DNA from: Terfezia claveryi
Lineage: Eukaryota; Ascomycota; Pezizomycetes; Pezizales; Pezizaceae
DNA: 17,657 nucleotides
Direction: 5' to 3'
Assembly (NCBI GenBank): GCA_015179025.1
Contig: WHUX01000597.1
Location: forward strand, 1-17,657
Below the pieces are notes generated by a model. That model did no database searches, was not told the DNA's origin, and worked only from the letters and a program-made list of their open reading frames with translations. The translations under genes were made by a program, and so were the position numbers. Position 1 is the first letter of the stretch. Each line of letters starts with the position of its first letter. This document shows positions 1-8,221 of this stretch, piece by piece.

Positions 1-681
1 CTCTTCTTCATATTGCACACTTTTCCCCTTACCCTTGCCTCCAGCTCCAAATAGTTTTCTTCCTATCTCTTCATGAGTTTCTATAGGTTCTATTATTAGA
101 GGCACTATTTCTGGAGTTTCCAGATCATACAGGTTACCCATAAGCATATACTATGTCAGAAAAGGCCAGTTTAATGCTAGCTATAGAACTCCTTTATATG
201 GGTTATAGGTTGGATAAGGCCATACTACTTTTGAAGTAGATGAGAGTTGAAAGTCCATTTGAACTAACTTGTTAAATTGGTCCTTTTGTTGAAAAATCAT
301 GAACTTTTCAGCTGCTTTAGCCAATAGTTCCTTTTTCCTTCTTAATAATATATTGTTTATTATTAGGTATATAAATACCTGTGATATTCTTTAGTACTAT
401 GATGACTCATTTTTATCCTAAAAGGCTTTTGTTGTAGGAGGTATTGTAATTTTTATTTCAGGCATAGCTGAGTTAGGCCCAATGATTATTTCCCTTGTTT
501 CTATTTCTTTCTCTGGAATATCTTTCCCAGTTGTAACTTTCTTTTTAGGAGTATTAACTAATTTGGCCTTGAGTGCTTCTAGCTTCTCACTTGTCATTAC
601 CTTTCTCCTACCTTTCCTAGCTCTAGCTTCTCCTTCCATTACACTAGTCTTTTTCTGTTGAGGGGTTTCCATGTCTATCAA
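1..681 (-). pseudogene. Degenerate gag-like ORF of a further retroelement, runs off left edge
   Basis: The minus-strand frame opens at an ATG at 681 (second ATG at 672, METPQ...) and reads a Lys/Arg/Glu-rich, low-complexity N-terminal region for 87 codons to a stop at 418-420. The same frame shows two more stops in the next 25 codons, then becomes protein-like again from about 350 (LLRRKKELLAKAAEKF...), broken by TAG at 181-183 and at 151-153. It ends at the window edge in a Gly/Lys-rich stretch (FGAGGKGKGK) followed by acidic residues. There is no zinc knuckle, RT or other catalytic motif, so the gag assignment rests on composition, on its position next to other elements and on decay in a single frame. 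It is not part of the outer element, whose 3' LTR ends at 1707. It could instead be a host-derived or unrelated repeat ORF. I do not recognise the family. Confidence 0.4.
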
Positions 682-1030
682 ATATTATACCACTGATTTC
701 TTGGCCTCTGTTTCTTCTATTCCTGCTTTCTTTAAAGTAGATCCTGATGAGAAAGGATCTACTTCTTATCAACTTCCTTCTTATCCTCTATCTATTACTT
801 CTGATACTAAAGTTGACTATGGTAATGGAGAGAGGAGACTGAAGGGAAAAAGGGTTACATTTGTTGATAAGATTATTGTGGGGGCAGGGTTTTCTTTAAA
901 TGCTGGGAAGAAAGTTGAGTGGAAGGATAAAGGTCGGACTGCTAGGTACTTGTATTCTTTTTGGAGGAAGAGGTACAGAAACTTTCTTAGTCTGCTTATT
1001 GGGAGAATTCCCAATTTTTCTTTAGACTAG
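671..1030 (+). CDS. Uncertain hypothetical ORF, 119 aa, divergent from the gag-like ORF
   Basis: This open frame (MSIKYYTTDF...IPNFSLD) starts at an ATG that shares the CATG at 670-673 with a start codon of the minus-strand gag-like ORF. It is the only plus-strand frame in the window that is not simply antisense to a clear retroelement gene. It is basic and hydrophilic, with no recognisable domain, signal peptide or membrane segment. Part of it folds as a perfect 10-bp inverted repeat (735-764), which argues for structured noncoding DNA rather than coding. In this AT-rich sequence a 360-base frame can occur by chance. It may be part of an LTR or leader of the left-hand element. Confidence 0.15.
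   Translation: MSIKYYTTDFLASVSSIPAFFKVDPDEKGSTSYQLPSYPLSITSDTKVDYGNGERRLKGKRVTFVDKIIVGAGFSLNAGKKVEWKDKGRTARYLYSFWRKRYRNFLSLLIGRIPNFSLD
735..764. repeat. Perfect inverted repeat, 10-bp stem and 10-nt loop
   Basis: The arms AAGTAGATCC (735-744) and GGATCTACTT (755-764) are exact reverse complements separated by ten bases. It lies inside the uncertain plus-strand ORF. No run of T follows to suggest a simple terminator. Confidence 0.6.
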
Positions 1031-1211
1031 GTAGAGAGTGGGGCTGGGATACTTTATAGAGTTTAATGTTATAGGACTAGTTCCTATAATCCTCACCCTT
1101 ATTGGACTTCTGAGGTAGTTTCAAGGTCTTAGAGCTACTAGTTTAGGTAGTTTTGTCCTTCTCTTATATATTTGTCAGTTAAATACAGTTGTTCTATTGT
1201 TTTGCCCTTAT

Positions 1212-1287
1212 TGCTATCTTGTTGGATAGTTTTAGTGCTATTTGTTGAATAGTCTTATTCTTGCTATTTGGTAGATAGTCTTACTGC
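1212..1287. repeat. Three imperfect tandem copies of a 24-26 bp unit
   Basis: The copies begin at 1212, 1236 and 1262, each starting TGCTAT and containing a TTG/GTNGATAGT-like core followed by CTTA or TTTA. They differ by a few substitutions and by length. They lie in noncoding sequence and have no recognised function. Confidence 0.55.
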
Positions 1288-1467
1288 TGACTGTCAGACT
1301 TTGAAGCTATTGCTTTATGCTATAGGCTTATACTGGCTTTAGTTTCTACTTTTGTTGGTAGAAACTTTTGTTGATTAGGTAAGGTTGATTAGGGCTTCCT
1401 AGTTAGGTAAGAATCAAGTTCTTAGGTTAAAAAAATGTAAAGGTTAGATAGGGGGACTGGAAAATCA

Positions 1468-1497
1468 GATTAGATTAGATAAGGATCTAATCTAATC
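1468..1497. repeat. Perfect 13-bp stem, 4-nt loop hairpin
   Basis: GATTAGATTAGAT (1468-1480) is followed by AAGG and its exact reverse complement (1485-1497). Each arm is itself a repeat of the pentamer GATTA. No gene is adjacent whose transcription it would obviously end. Confidence 0.65.
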
Positions 1498-1701
1498 AGA
1501 TAATCTCAGGCTAGTAATGTATACTACAAAGTAGATTACTAATAGTGTATTGTTCAGCCTTACTATTAAAGTTATTACCAGTAGCATAAGATTACTGTAA
1601 TAGGTAAAGTAGCATAGGAGTGCTAAAGGCACTTAGAGATTAACCAGTAGAACTTCTATATTGATTGTACTCTAACTATGTTCTGAGTTCTAACTATCTG
1701 T

Positions 1702-1706
1702 CCAAC
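1702..1706. other. Presumed left target-site duplication of the outer element (CCAAC)
   Basis: These are the five bases directly outside the LTR border at 1707. The matching copy should lie just beyond the 5' LTR to the right of this window. The call is by position only, because the partner cannot be seen. Confidence 0.4.
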
Positions 1707-1794
1707 TGTAAGGAATAGTACTAGACAGTATTCATTCGGTACCGTTTATACAATCTATATCCGTAGGCATGGACGTTTGTGTATTTCGGTTCTG

Positions 1795-1811
1795 CTGAGG
1801 TAAGACCTCAG
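1795..1811 (-). promoter_or_regulatory. Small hairpin in the predicted leader of the outer LTR transcript
   Basis: CTGAGGT and ACCTCAG form a perfect 7-bp stem with a 3-nt loop. It lies about 190 nt downstream of the TATA box on the minus strand, so it would be in the RNA leader. A role in packaging or RNA processing is possible but unproven. Confidence 0.35.
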
Positions 1812-1838
1812 AAGGGTAGGGAGATTACTATGTGGGAC

Positions 1839-1853
1839 GTTCCCGAAGGGAAC
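1839..1853 (-). promoter_or_regulatory. Small hairpin in the predicted leader of the outer LTR transcript
   Basis: GTTCCC and GGGAAC form a perfect 6-bp stem around a 3-nt loop, 27 nt upstream in the transcript sense of the hairpin at 1795-1811. The two form a tandem stem-loop pair. Confidence 0.35.
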
Positions 1854-1999
1854 AGTAATTAACTGGTGTAATCTATCTTATATGATTTGTGCTATCTAAG
1901 CTATATGATCTTGATCTGATCAGAATATAGGCTTGCTTGCTCTGAGTGCTTGCTTGGTTGCTTCTTGTCTTTCTGTGGATTCCAGAGGGAATCCAGCGG

Positions 2000-2009
2000 C
2001 CTATTTATA
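2000..2009 (-). promoter_or_regulatory. TATA box of the outer LTR (TATAAATAGG)
   Basis: On the minus strand this reads TATAAATAGG, a close match to the eukaryotic core promoter TATA element. It sits mid-LTR, directed toward the element body. Transcription would start a few tens of bases downstream, below 1980. Confidence 0.6.
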
Positions 2010-2087
2010 CTCCAGAAAAATCTGATGACTAAGGAAATAAATACAATAAAGGGTGGCACACCAGAAGGTGGTGCGCTGTACAAAAGG

Positions 2088-2190
2088 GGTCATGTGGCCA
2101 TAGTAATGAGTCACACGCCTTAAACGATGGTCATGTGGCCATAGTAGTGACTCACACGCCTTTAAACAGAGGTTACGGGGCCATAATGAG
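2088..2190 (-). repeat. Two and a half tandem copies of a 41-42 bp unit in the outer LTR
   Basis: Copies start at 2088, 2129 and 2171. Each begins GGTCATGTGGCC or a mutated form, and the first two share a near-identical TCACACGCCTT segment (2111-2121 and 2152-2162). The third is partial and diverged (GGTTACGGGGCC). The array lies 80-180 bp upstream of the TATA box in the transcriptional sense, the usual place for duplicated enhancer elements. A palindrome TTCCATGGAA lies just beyond it at 2210-2219. Confidence 0.65.
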
Positions 2191-2386
2191 GGTGTGCTCA
2201 TATGGTAAGTTCCATGGAAGTTCCCATGGCAACTTCCGCGTGCTATGGACGCTTATAAAGCAATAGGAGGTGGTAGAAGGCTAGTCCTTCAACTGAGAGG
2301 CTTAGTTACATAACATAGTAGTAATATAGGAAATACAAAAGTATATAATCAATTATATAAGCAATGAAACAACGTTCTCCATTACA

Positions 2387-2395
2387 CTTCCTCAC
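2387..2395 (-). promoter_or_regulatory. Polypurine tract of the outer element
   Basis: On the minus strand the bases abutting the 3' LTR read GTGAGGAAG. A purine run directly next to the LTR is the plus-strand DNA primer site in LTR retroelements, and it supports the LTR border at 2386. Confidence 0.6.
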
Positions 2396-2576
2396 ATAGA
2401 AGGATTTCCTATCCTTACTTCTTTCGCTCTGCCATATTGGTTTCTATATGTCCTAAGATTTGATGCATTGTTAATACATTAGCATTAACATGAATATCCT
2501 TAGTGTTTCCTTGACTCATGATTCTATCTCATTCTTGTTGGATGAGAGCTTGAGTCTTATTTCTGGTTCGTGGTCC

Positions 2577-3032
2577 TTATTTACCTTTAGTTCTTCGACG
2601 TCTCTTGAATGTATCTTCCATACTCCCGGTCATCCAGAAGTCTTGAAGAATTTCAGTGGTGATATCTTTGGCGTTTACCCAGGAATCATATTTAGGAGAG
2701 TATCCTAGCCATCTGACCTTATATTATCTTTCTCCAGTTCGAGGAGCTGTTCTAAATTCTAATATCTTTTCAACTTCATAGCGATCGTCTTGAATTGGTT
2801 CTGGTTCCTAAGATTGTCTGTGTGGGAACTGGGTAGGATCGTTTTTATAGTAAGGTTTGAGTTTGCTGATATGAAAAGTATTGTATATGAGGTGGAGGTC
2901 AGGTTGACTGGATAGGTCTAGGCTATAGTTATTACGTTTCCGATTACTAGAAATAATGGGAAATGGGCCTAGCCATTTTGGTTTGAGTTTGGGTGAGATA
3001 TTTGATAGGTTGATATTTTCTGAGGAAAGCAT
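2577..3032 (-). pseudogene. pol: Outer pol 3' end: GPY/F module and chromodomain (broken)
   Basis: This frame begins after a one-base shift near 3031 and carries the integrase C-terminal GPY/F-type module (KWLGPFPI... then FHISKLKPYY). TAG at 2808-2810 interrupts it. The same frame then continues into a chromodomain at 2789-2640 (DDRYEVEKIL, then YKVRWLGYSP, then DSWV), and a normal stop follows at 2577-2579 after a basic tail. A second in-frame stop, TAA at 2724-2726, sits inside the chromodomain where glutamine (CAA) would be natural. Chromodomains at this position define chromoviruses and bind histone marks to steer integration, typically into heterochromatin. The aromatic residues expected of the fold (Tyr, Trp, Tyr) are still visible. 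Both stops make the domain untranslatable as part of pol. Confidence 0.85.
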
Positions 3033-4141
3033 AACTTATTGTCTGACTGAAAATTTGGCTGTATTGGGTAGTCATTTGTTCGATTGAGATGCTTGAGTCT
3101 TCTTAGTGTCATACACGTTACCTCATAACGTTCATTTGCGGGTACATATGTATTAATGGGGTATGGAAGTATCGATACACCAAGATGTGCATTAAATCCA
3201 AATAGTATGGAAAAAGGACTATTCTGTCTAGCGGCGTTATACCTAGAGTTAAGTTTCAACTGTATCTCTGGTAGTTTCTGTAGCCAATCAAATCCTTCGA
3301 TTTTACAGGCTCTTGCTACTTGTAGAATTTCTTTGTTCACAATTTCCGATTGTCCATCTGCACGTGGATGATATGCGGTGGACGGTTCCAACTTGATTCC
3401 TTTATTCCTAGCCCAATCTTGAAAGTGTGTTGACATAAAAAGAGTGTTGCGGTCAAAAACAATACAAAAAGGGTATCCTATAGTTGGGACTGTATGAGTA
3501 TCAAAGGTAGCAGTACATTGTTCTGCTGTGAAATTATCTGAGACAGGAATAAGAAACTTGAATCCTGATTGTCTATCGACAATCGTCCAAAGTTGTGAAA
3601 TACAAACTACATAATCTTCTTCAATAGGAATATTCGGGTACAAAATTGAACACTTAGTAAACACAGGTGCTAACTTAAGAAAATCCATCGATATGTCAGT
3701 CCATGGCCTACTTGGTACATGTAATGCGGTTACGAGTCCAAGTGGCGCCTTGTTGGAATACTTTGTCCGTTGATAAGTATCACAACTTGTGATATAGTCC
3801 TTAGTTGGTTCTGCAAAGGACTGGTAATCATATCGGTCAGTAAGATATTTCATCATTTTTTCAATGCTACCATGAGCGGTTGCTTCATGTGCATCTTTAA
3901 TAACCAATTCGAGATAGTTCTTACCTTCGATGTTAAAGGTAGAGGGCAAGACTAGTCTCCATTGTACTTGTTGGTTCTTAACATACAAAAATCCATCTTT
4001 TATTCTATGATCCTTACGGTTCACAAAGGTATTATAGTAGTTCTTCCAGATAGGACATACTCTCATGCATGATTGATATGCGGCTTTCATACCTGTACCT
4101 TGGTTAAGCCACTGTGTGATGAAGTAGTCCTTGTCATCTTC
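2969..4141 (-). pseudogene. pol: Outer pol: integrase zinc-binding and catalytic core (broken)
   Basis: The frame runs from the TAG at 4142-4144 to a stop at 2969. The N-terminal H2C2 zinc domain appears as HEATAHG followed about 30 residues later by CDTYQ. The last Cys is replaced by Tyr (codon 3773-3775), which should abolish zinc binding. The catalytic triad is visible: Asp in MDFL (about 3683-3685), Asp in FDRN (3452-3454) and Glu in QSEIVNKE (3344-3346), with the usual spacing. Close to 3031 one base appears lost, so the last 20 codons are out of frame and the natural C-terminus continues in the frame annotated at 2577-3032. Upstream it is in the same frame as the cysteine-rich module. 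Confidence 0.9.
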
Positions 4142-4881
4142 CTATCCGTCGCTGATGTGCTTCTCTTCAATGAGCTTGTTGAGGGTCGGTTTGATCCTTG
4201 TGTTGAAGTTATTGATGGTGGGTTTCTTCTCCTTGCATGTGGAAGCATTATGTCTTGAAAACTTACAGAAATTACAACGCTGTCTGGAGGTTTTGGTGTC
4301 TTGAATGAAAGAGGGCAAATCTTCGTCAATAGCTACTCGCTTTTTGGAACGAGTGGTAACGGCGGCGGTGTTGATTGGAATCGCATTACTGCTGCTAGCG
4401 GTTGCAGCTGGTTGTTGAGGTGTATTCCACAGTTGTTGTGGGGCAACAGGAGTATTCATGATCTCCTGTTCCATTTGTCAGGTGCTCATCTGTTCGGTAG
4501 GGTTACTGAACTGAATACTGGGTTCGAGAGTAGGTCGTGTTGGCTTGTTGGTAATCCATCTTTTTGCCCATTCTCTGATTTCCTGGATAGCTTTTTCACG
4601 GCTGAGAGCTGGTGGAGGTGGATAAGCTGGCATTTGTTGTACTGGTGCTAGTTCCTTTTGAGGCTCATTTGCGGATAAGATATGCGCAATACGAGTCGTA
4701 AGGAATTCCTTCTCCTTCTTAAGAACTGAGGCTGTTAGGTCACAGTTCAAACTGCCATGTCCGTGGTGGTTGCAGATTGCACATGTTTCGACGGTGAACA
4801 TGCAGTTGTTCATGGCGTGGGAGCTGCCATGAACTAGACAGTAAAAATCATGGCAAAAGGACCAGTACATCCTTTTGTATT
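4142..4881 (-). pseudogene. Outer pol: cysteine-rich module with two CCHC zinc knuckles, between RNase H and integrase (left part)
   Basis: From the insertion point at 4881 one frame runs leftward to the integrase, broken by TGA at 4478-4480 and TAG at 4142-4144. It contains a Cys/His cluster at 4855-4802 (CHDFYCLVHGSSHAMNNC), a canonical knuckle at 4783-4742 (CAICNHHGHGSLNC, C-x2-C-x4-H-x4-C), a Pro/Gln-rich linker, a Ser/Thr/Ala-rich stretch and a second canonical knuckle at 4276-4235 (CNFCKFSRHNASTC). CCHC knuckles bind nucleic acid and normally sit at the C-terminus of Gag, before protease. Here they follow RNase H and precede integrase. Gag function by relocation, or an RNA/DNA-binding tether for integrase, are both possible; I do not recognise the module. 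It continues in frame on the far side of the inner element (15206-15634). Confidence 0.8.
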
Positions 4882-4886
4882 GTTGC
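4882..4886. other. Target-site duplication of the inner element, left copy (GTTGC)
   Basis: These five bases lie directly outside the LTR border at 4887. They are identical to 15201-15205 outside the other LTR. Ty3/gypsy integration makes 5-bp (sometimes 4- or 6-bp) duplications, so this fixes the element borders. Confidence 0.95.
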
Positions 4887-5182
4887 TGTCACAGGGGCCC
4901 TATTAACTGATAGCGCTCTTGCAACTATTAGGACGGCCGTAATTTCCTGCCGCAACGATATCTATTCCGCAACACAGAATATCAATCCTATAGCAGTAAA
5001 GTTTAGTCCAACAGTAGTTCCTCACGACGGATCTTCTTTCGCAACACAAAATAAATCCAATGTCGCTTAAACATAAAGTTAGTAACTCAAGACTTAGAAC
5101 TTTGTAGGCTTCGTGTACTCAAGGTGCTCTTGCTTTCGAATACTCGCTGGTGGTAGAATTAATTCAACCGGAACTACTTGCA

Positions 5183-5191
5183 CTATTTATA
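5183..5191 (-). promoter_or_regulatory. TATA box in the inner LTR family (TATAAATAG)
   Basis: On the minus strand it reads TATAAATAG, directed toward the LTR's 3' end. The same motif is present in the solo LTR (10595-10603) and in the 5' LTR (14033-14041), while the bases next to it differ, so it is conserved. The copy in the 5' LTR would drive the element. Confidence 0.55.
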
Positions 5192-5547
5192 TCCCGCGGT
5201 GTTCGTAGATATTCTTATGATAAAAATATTTTATAAAACGCGGGCCTACCTGTCACCCTGGAATTTCTTCCTAAGTGTTATGCCATCCACACCTTTTGTT
5301 AATGCAGTTGCTATCTGCACTCGTTGTTACAGGTTACTAACCCGAACGTAGAGAATATTCCCATGTCTGTATGTTATACGTACTTCGCTTATAGCTCGCT
5401 TATCCCATTAAAAATTCTTATCCGAGACAACTAAATTCAATTTCAGATACGTTACCAATCCCCGATACTATCGAATTACCATCCGATAATATCCGAAGGC
5501 ATCTAATTATGTTTCCGGCAATATTCACTTAATAGTGTCTAGTGTCC

Positions 5548-5566
5548 GTTGAAAATAATTTTCAAC
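5548..5566. repeat. Perfect 19-bp palindrome in the LTR
   Basis: GTTGAAAAT-A-ATTTTCAAC is symmetrical around a central base. The same palindrome occurs at 14399-14417, and it is shortened by one mismatched base pair in the solo LTR (10961-10977). It could be a binding site for a dimeric protein or a cruciform; no function is shown. Confidence 0.55.
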
Positions 5567-5980
5567 TGCACATAACTCTATGAATAGAGAACCGTGGGTC
5601 ACAAGTAGATTACCATTGGAAAGGTATCAACGCATAGAAGATTATAGAATCTTAGTTTATCTCGATACCCAAATTATTCATGGAGTTATTACCAATAATA
5701 AGTAAACCTCCTCGTGGACCTATATGACCATATTAAAAGTCTTATATCTCCGTGAGTTTAACTCCGATCATAAAAAGGATTGCCGAAATGGAATCAGGAC
5801 GAAGAGTAGGCCTAAATAGAACCTTGAAACATTAAATTCGGAGAACTTTATGTTTTGGCCCTACCTTTGGCCTCTGTCCTGGGCGTACTCCCTTATAGTG
5901 TCACCGGACGCACTTTGGTCTAAAATGCGCCCTCGGTCCTTCATTTTTTTAGTTATTTTTACCGAATTATTTTCCTTAAG

Positions 5981-6028
5981 TTCAGGGTAATAATTAGCAA
6001 TTCAGGGTAACGCCAGACTTCAGGGTAA
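5981..6028. repeat. Three spaced copies of TTCAGGGTAA in the LTR
   Basis: Exact copies lie at 5981-5990, 6001-6010 and 6019-6028, with 18-20 bp spacing. They recur in the solo LTR (11393, 11413, 11432) and in the 5' LTR (14832, 14852, and a mutated 14871). On the transcribed strand the unit is TTACCCTGAA, upstream of the TATA box, a typical position for activator-binding repeats. Confidence 0.6.
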
Positions 6029-6351
6029 CAGCTAATCGCTAGTATATGTATACATATAGCCAGCATATTGATCTGGGTATAACTATTGAACCATTAATCG
6101 GATACTTATGAAACTTAAACCGTAGCTCCCTTAAGGGTCTATGGACGTTCCATAAGGGTCTTAACCATCTAGGATGATTATAAACCATTCCGAGGTTCAT
6201 ACCCATTTCATATACTTAACTCTTATATATAAGTATTAGAAACGTTTGCACCACACTACTAAGAGTGTACCTAGAGTCCATATAGATTCTAGGGTCGTTC
6301 TATGAGGGCCCAAGTACCTTTGGTAGGGCTGGATGTCACCTCGTGACAGTG

Positions 6352-6362
6352 TCTCCCTCCTT
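6352..6362 (-). promoter_or_regulatory. Polypurine tract of the inner element
   Basis: The minus strand reads AAGGAGGGAGA followed by CAC and then the LTR start TGTCACG. A purine run three bases from the 3' LTR is the expected plus-strand primer. Confidence 0.65.
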
Positions 6363-6363
6363 A

Positions 6364-6385
6364 AGGTTCTTGTCCGCAAGAACCT
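6364..6385. repeat. Perfect 9-bp hairpin next to the polypurine tract
   Basis: AGGTTCTTG (6364-6372), loop TCCG, and CAAGAACCT (6377-6385) form an exact stem. It begins one base after the purine tract, in the 3' untranslated part of the element. Confidence 0.55.
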
Positions 6386-6592
6386 AATTGATCATGCAAC
6401 CAGAATCATTATTGCTACTAACAACAATGGATGGGGCTTGAGGACCAGTCCTCATATACAACAGCCAAAACATAGCTGCGTACGTCTCTTTGCACCCCTG
6501 GAACAATATGGCATAAGAAATATAGGTAAAACAAAAACGTAAAGATAATTCAAAAAACCTAATGCCTAATAATAGGAAAAAAAGAAAAATCC
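6386..6592 (-). other. 3' untranslated region of the inner element
   Basis: This lies between the chromodomain stop (6593-6595) and the hairpin and polypurine tract. The short open frames here on both strands have no protein-like features. Nothing else is seen. Confidence 0.5.
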
Positions 6593-7147
6593 TCACAAGA
6601 TAACATCAGGGTCCCGAGGCTTACGAGGATTATCCAGATGGAATTTTCGAATTAAATCGGCTGCTCCATCCTTCAGGTTCTCATATGGTTCCCATGTGTC
6701 ATCATCAGGACCGTAACCCTTCCAAGAGACTAAATACATAACCTGTCCCTTCCTGAGCTCACTCGTCCTAACCTTTTCTACCTAGTATTCCGATTCCTCA
6801 AGGTCGACTGGAGGGGGTGTTGGTGAGCGTCTGCCGGCAATCGTATTAAGGTGGTAGGGTTCCAACAAACTAATATGAAAAACTGGGTGAGTTTTGCCTG
6901 TACTTGGGGGAAGCTCTAACTCATAGGCATAAGTGCCAATAAGCCGTTTAATTCTAAACTTCCCTCGTAACTTGTAGTCAAGCTTCTTGGTTGGACGCCT
7001 TGTTTTGATGTTCTTTGCGTTGACCATAACCCAATCTCCCACTTTGAATGTCGGTTCCTTCTCTGCTACCTTGAGATTGTAGTATTTGGACATCCGGTCC
7101 TGCGCTGCTTTCATGTTCTCCCTCATAGCCTTTCTCATTGCGTCCAA
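6593..7147 (-). pseudogene. pol: Inner pol 3' end: GPY/F module and chromodomain (broken by TAG)
   Basis: This frame starts out of frame with the integrase core, following the shift at 7402-7405. It shows FKVGDWVMVNAKN, a GPY/F-like module (YKLRGKFRIKRLIG, then HPVFHISLLEPYH), then a TAG at 6782-6784. The same frame then reads the chromodomain core YLVSWKGYGPDDDTWEPYEN and ends at TGA 6593-6595. The chromodomain has the standard WKGY and TWEP signatures, so it decayed only recently. The TAG lies within the Y-x-VEK start of the domain, where Glu (GAG) is usual, so one substitution could explain it. Its family role is targeting of integration to chromatin. Confidence 0.88.
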
Positions 7148-8221
7148 GGTTTCGACTGTCTTGACTGCCTCAGGGTTGTTCGATTCAGTTGAGGCTTCGG
7201 TTGGGTTCTGGAAATTATTTTCTGGGTGTTGAGCATATACGGCGAAGAATGGTGTGAGTTTAGTACTAGAGTGGACAGTGTTATTATAACAGAACTCGGC
7301 AAATGGTAATAACTCGACCCAGTCATCCTGATCCCAACAGCAATACGTCCGTAGATAATGCTCAAGGGTCTGGTTGACTCGTTCGGTTTGACCATGAGTT
7401 TGGGGTAATATGCCGAGGACTTATCCAACTCAACTCCTAGTAACCGCATTACCTCCATCCAAAACGAACTTGTAAAAACCGAATCCCGATCCGAAACAAC
7501 CCTCTTTAGTAATCCGTGCAGCCTCCAAACCTCCTTGACAAATATCCCAGCCAACTCTTTTGCCTTCTGGTTCTTTAAAGGAATGAAATGCAACATCTTA
7601 GTGAACCTATCAACAATAACCCAGATCTGATTGTATCCTTTGACTAGTGGTAAATCAGTGATGAAATCCATCGAAATGTATTCCCACGGCCTATAGGGGA
7701 TTGGAAGAGGTACAAGCTTGCCATATTTTTTATGTCTTGCAGTCTTATTTCTTTGGCAAGCATCGCATGTGCGAATATAGTTTCGTACCCAGTCTTCCAT
7801 GTTAGGCCAGTGGTAATTTCGTTTCATTAGCTCGAGGGTTTTGTCACATCCGAAATGACCTGCAACTTTAGCATCATGACTTTGGAAAGCCACTTTCAAC
7901 TTAAGGGAATTGTTGTCAGGTATATATAGGCGACGCTCATAGGTTACCATGTCATTTTCTAAACCATAATGATCGAGTCCAGGATACTCCTTGCCAAACT
8001 TCAACGCGTTCCGAATCCCTAACCACTTGTCGTCCTTGAGGCCAGCCTCTTGGATCTCCTTCGACCAACTTGATTCTTCTGTTTGTGAGGCCTTCACTGC
8101 CATAATGCGGCGCGTTACTAGACTCTCCTTACTTGTTTCTAGTTGGAATTGACCAGGCTTGAACATCCGAATCGTGTGGTCCTGCTTCTCTCCCCCTCTT
8201 TCGAGGTCAGGATCAACCTGA
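7148..8221 (-). pseudogene. pol: Inner pol: integrase, frameshifted just before the catalytic Glu
   Basis: The frame carries the H2C2 zinc domain (HDAKVAGH near 7852-7880, CDACQ near 7751-7770) and two of the three catalytic residues: Asp in MDFITD (7666-7668) and Asp in SDRD (7489-7491). At a GGGG run (7402-7405; CCCC on the coding strand, five C expected) the frame slips. Downstream residues in the original frame read as nonsense, whereas the next frame gives HGQTERVNQ with the catalytic Glu at 7382-7384, and then continues through 7148 into the GPY/F module. The about 100-residue linker from RNase H (below 8222) to the zinc domain has no cysteine module, unlike the outer element. Confidence 0.9.

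Larger units (their letters stand above)
1031..1706. other. AT-rich noncoding stretch left of the outer element
   Basis: No frame on either strand reads as protein. The stretch holds three imperfect tandem copies of a 24-26 bp unit (1212-1287) and a long perfect hairpin (1468-1497). It may be the 5' LTR or leader of the element that owns the gag-like ORF at 1-681. In that case the minus-strand TGGTAT at 692-687, which resembles the first six bases of an initiator-methionine primer-binding site, would be its primer site. That match is too short to rely on, and I could not find a convincing LTR border. Confidence 0.35.
1707..2386 (-). repeat. 3' LTR of the outer element, 680 bp
   Basis: The ends form the inverted repeat TGTAA (1707-1711) and TTACA (2382-2386), with the canonical TG...CA termini. 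A purine tract abuts the inner border on the minus strand, as expected for a 3' LTR in minus orientation. Inside are a TATA box (2000-2009), 41-42 bp tandem repeats upstream of it in the transcriptional sense (2088-2190), and two small hairpins downstream (1839-1853 and 1795-1811). It is unrelated by eye to the 1.46-kb LTR family. The paired 5' LTR is outside the window, so the borders rest on the termini and the tract alone. Confidence 0.8.
4887..6348 (-). repeat. 3' LTR of the inner element, 1462 bp
   Basis: It begins TGTCACAGG and ends CTCGTGACA, a TGTCAC/GTGACA inverted terminal repeat. It matches the LTR at 13737-15200 nearly throughout, including the bases TATTAA near the start (4901-4906) that the solo LTR lacks. 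The two flanking LTRs are therefore a pair. It holds a TATA box (5183-5191), a 19-bp palindrome (5548-5566) and three decamers (5981-6028). Compared with the 13737 copy it has one A-run change near 5410-5416. Confidence 0.95.

Noticed and set aside
5981..6028. The TTCAGGGTAA repeats considered as an interstitial telomere tract.
   Set aside because: They are spaced by about 10 unrelated bases and the unit is not TTAGGG. Only the mutated third copy in one LTR resembles it.
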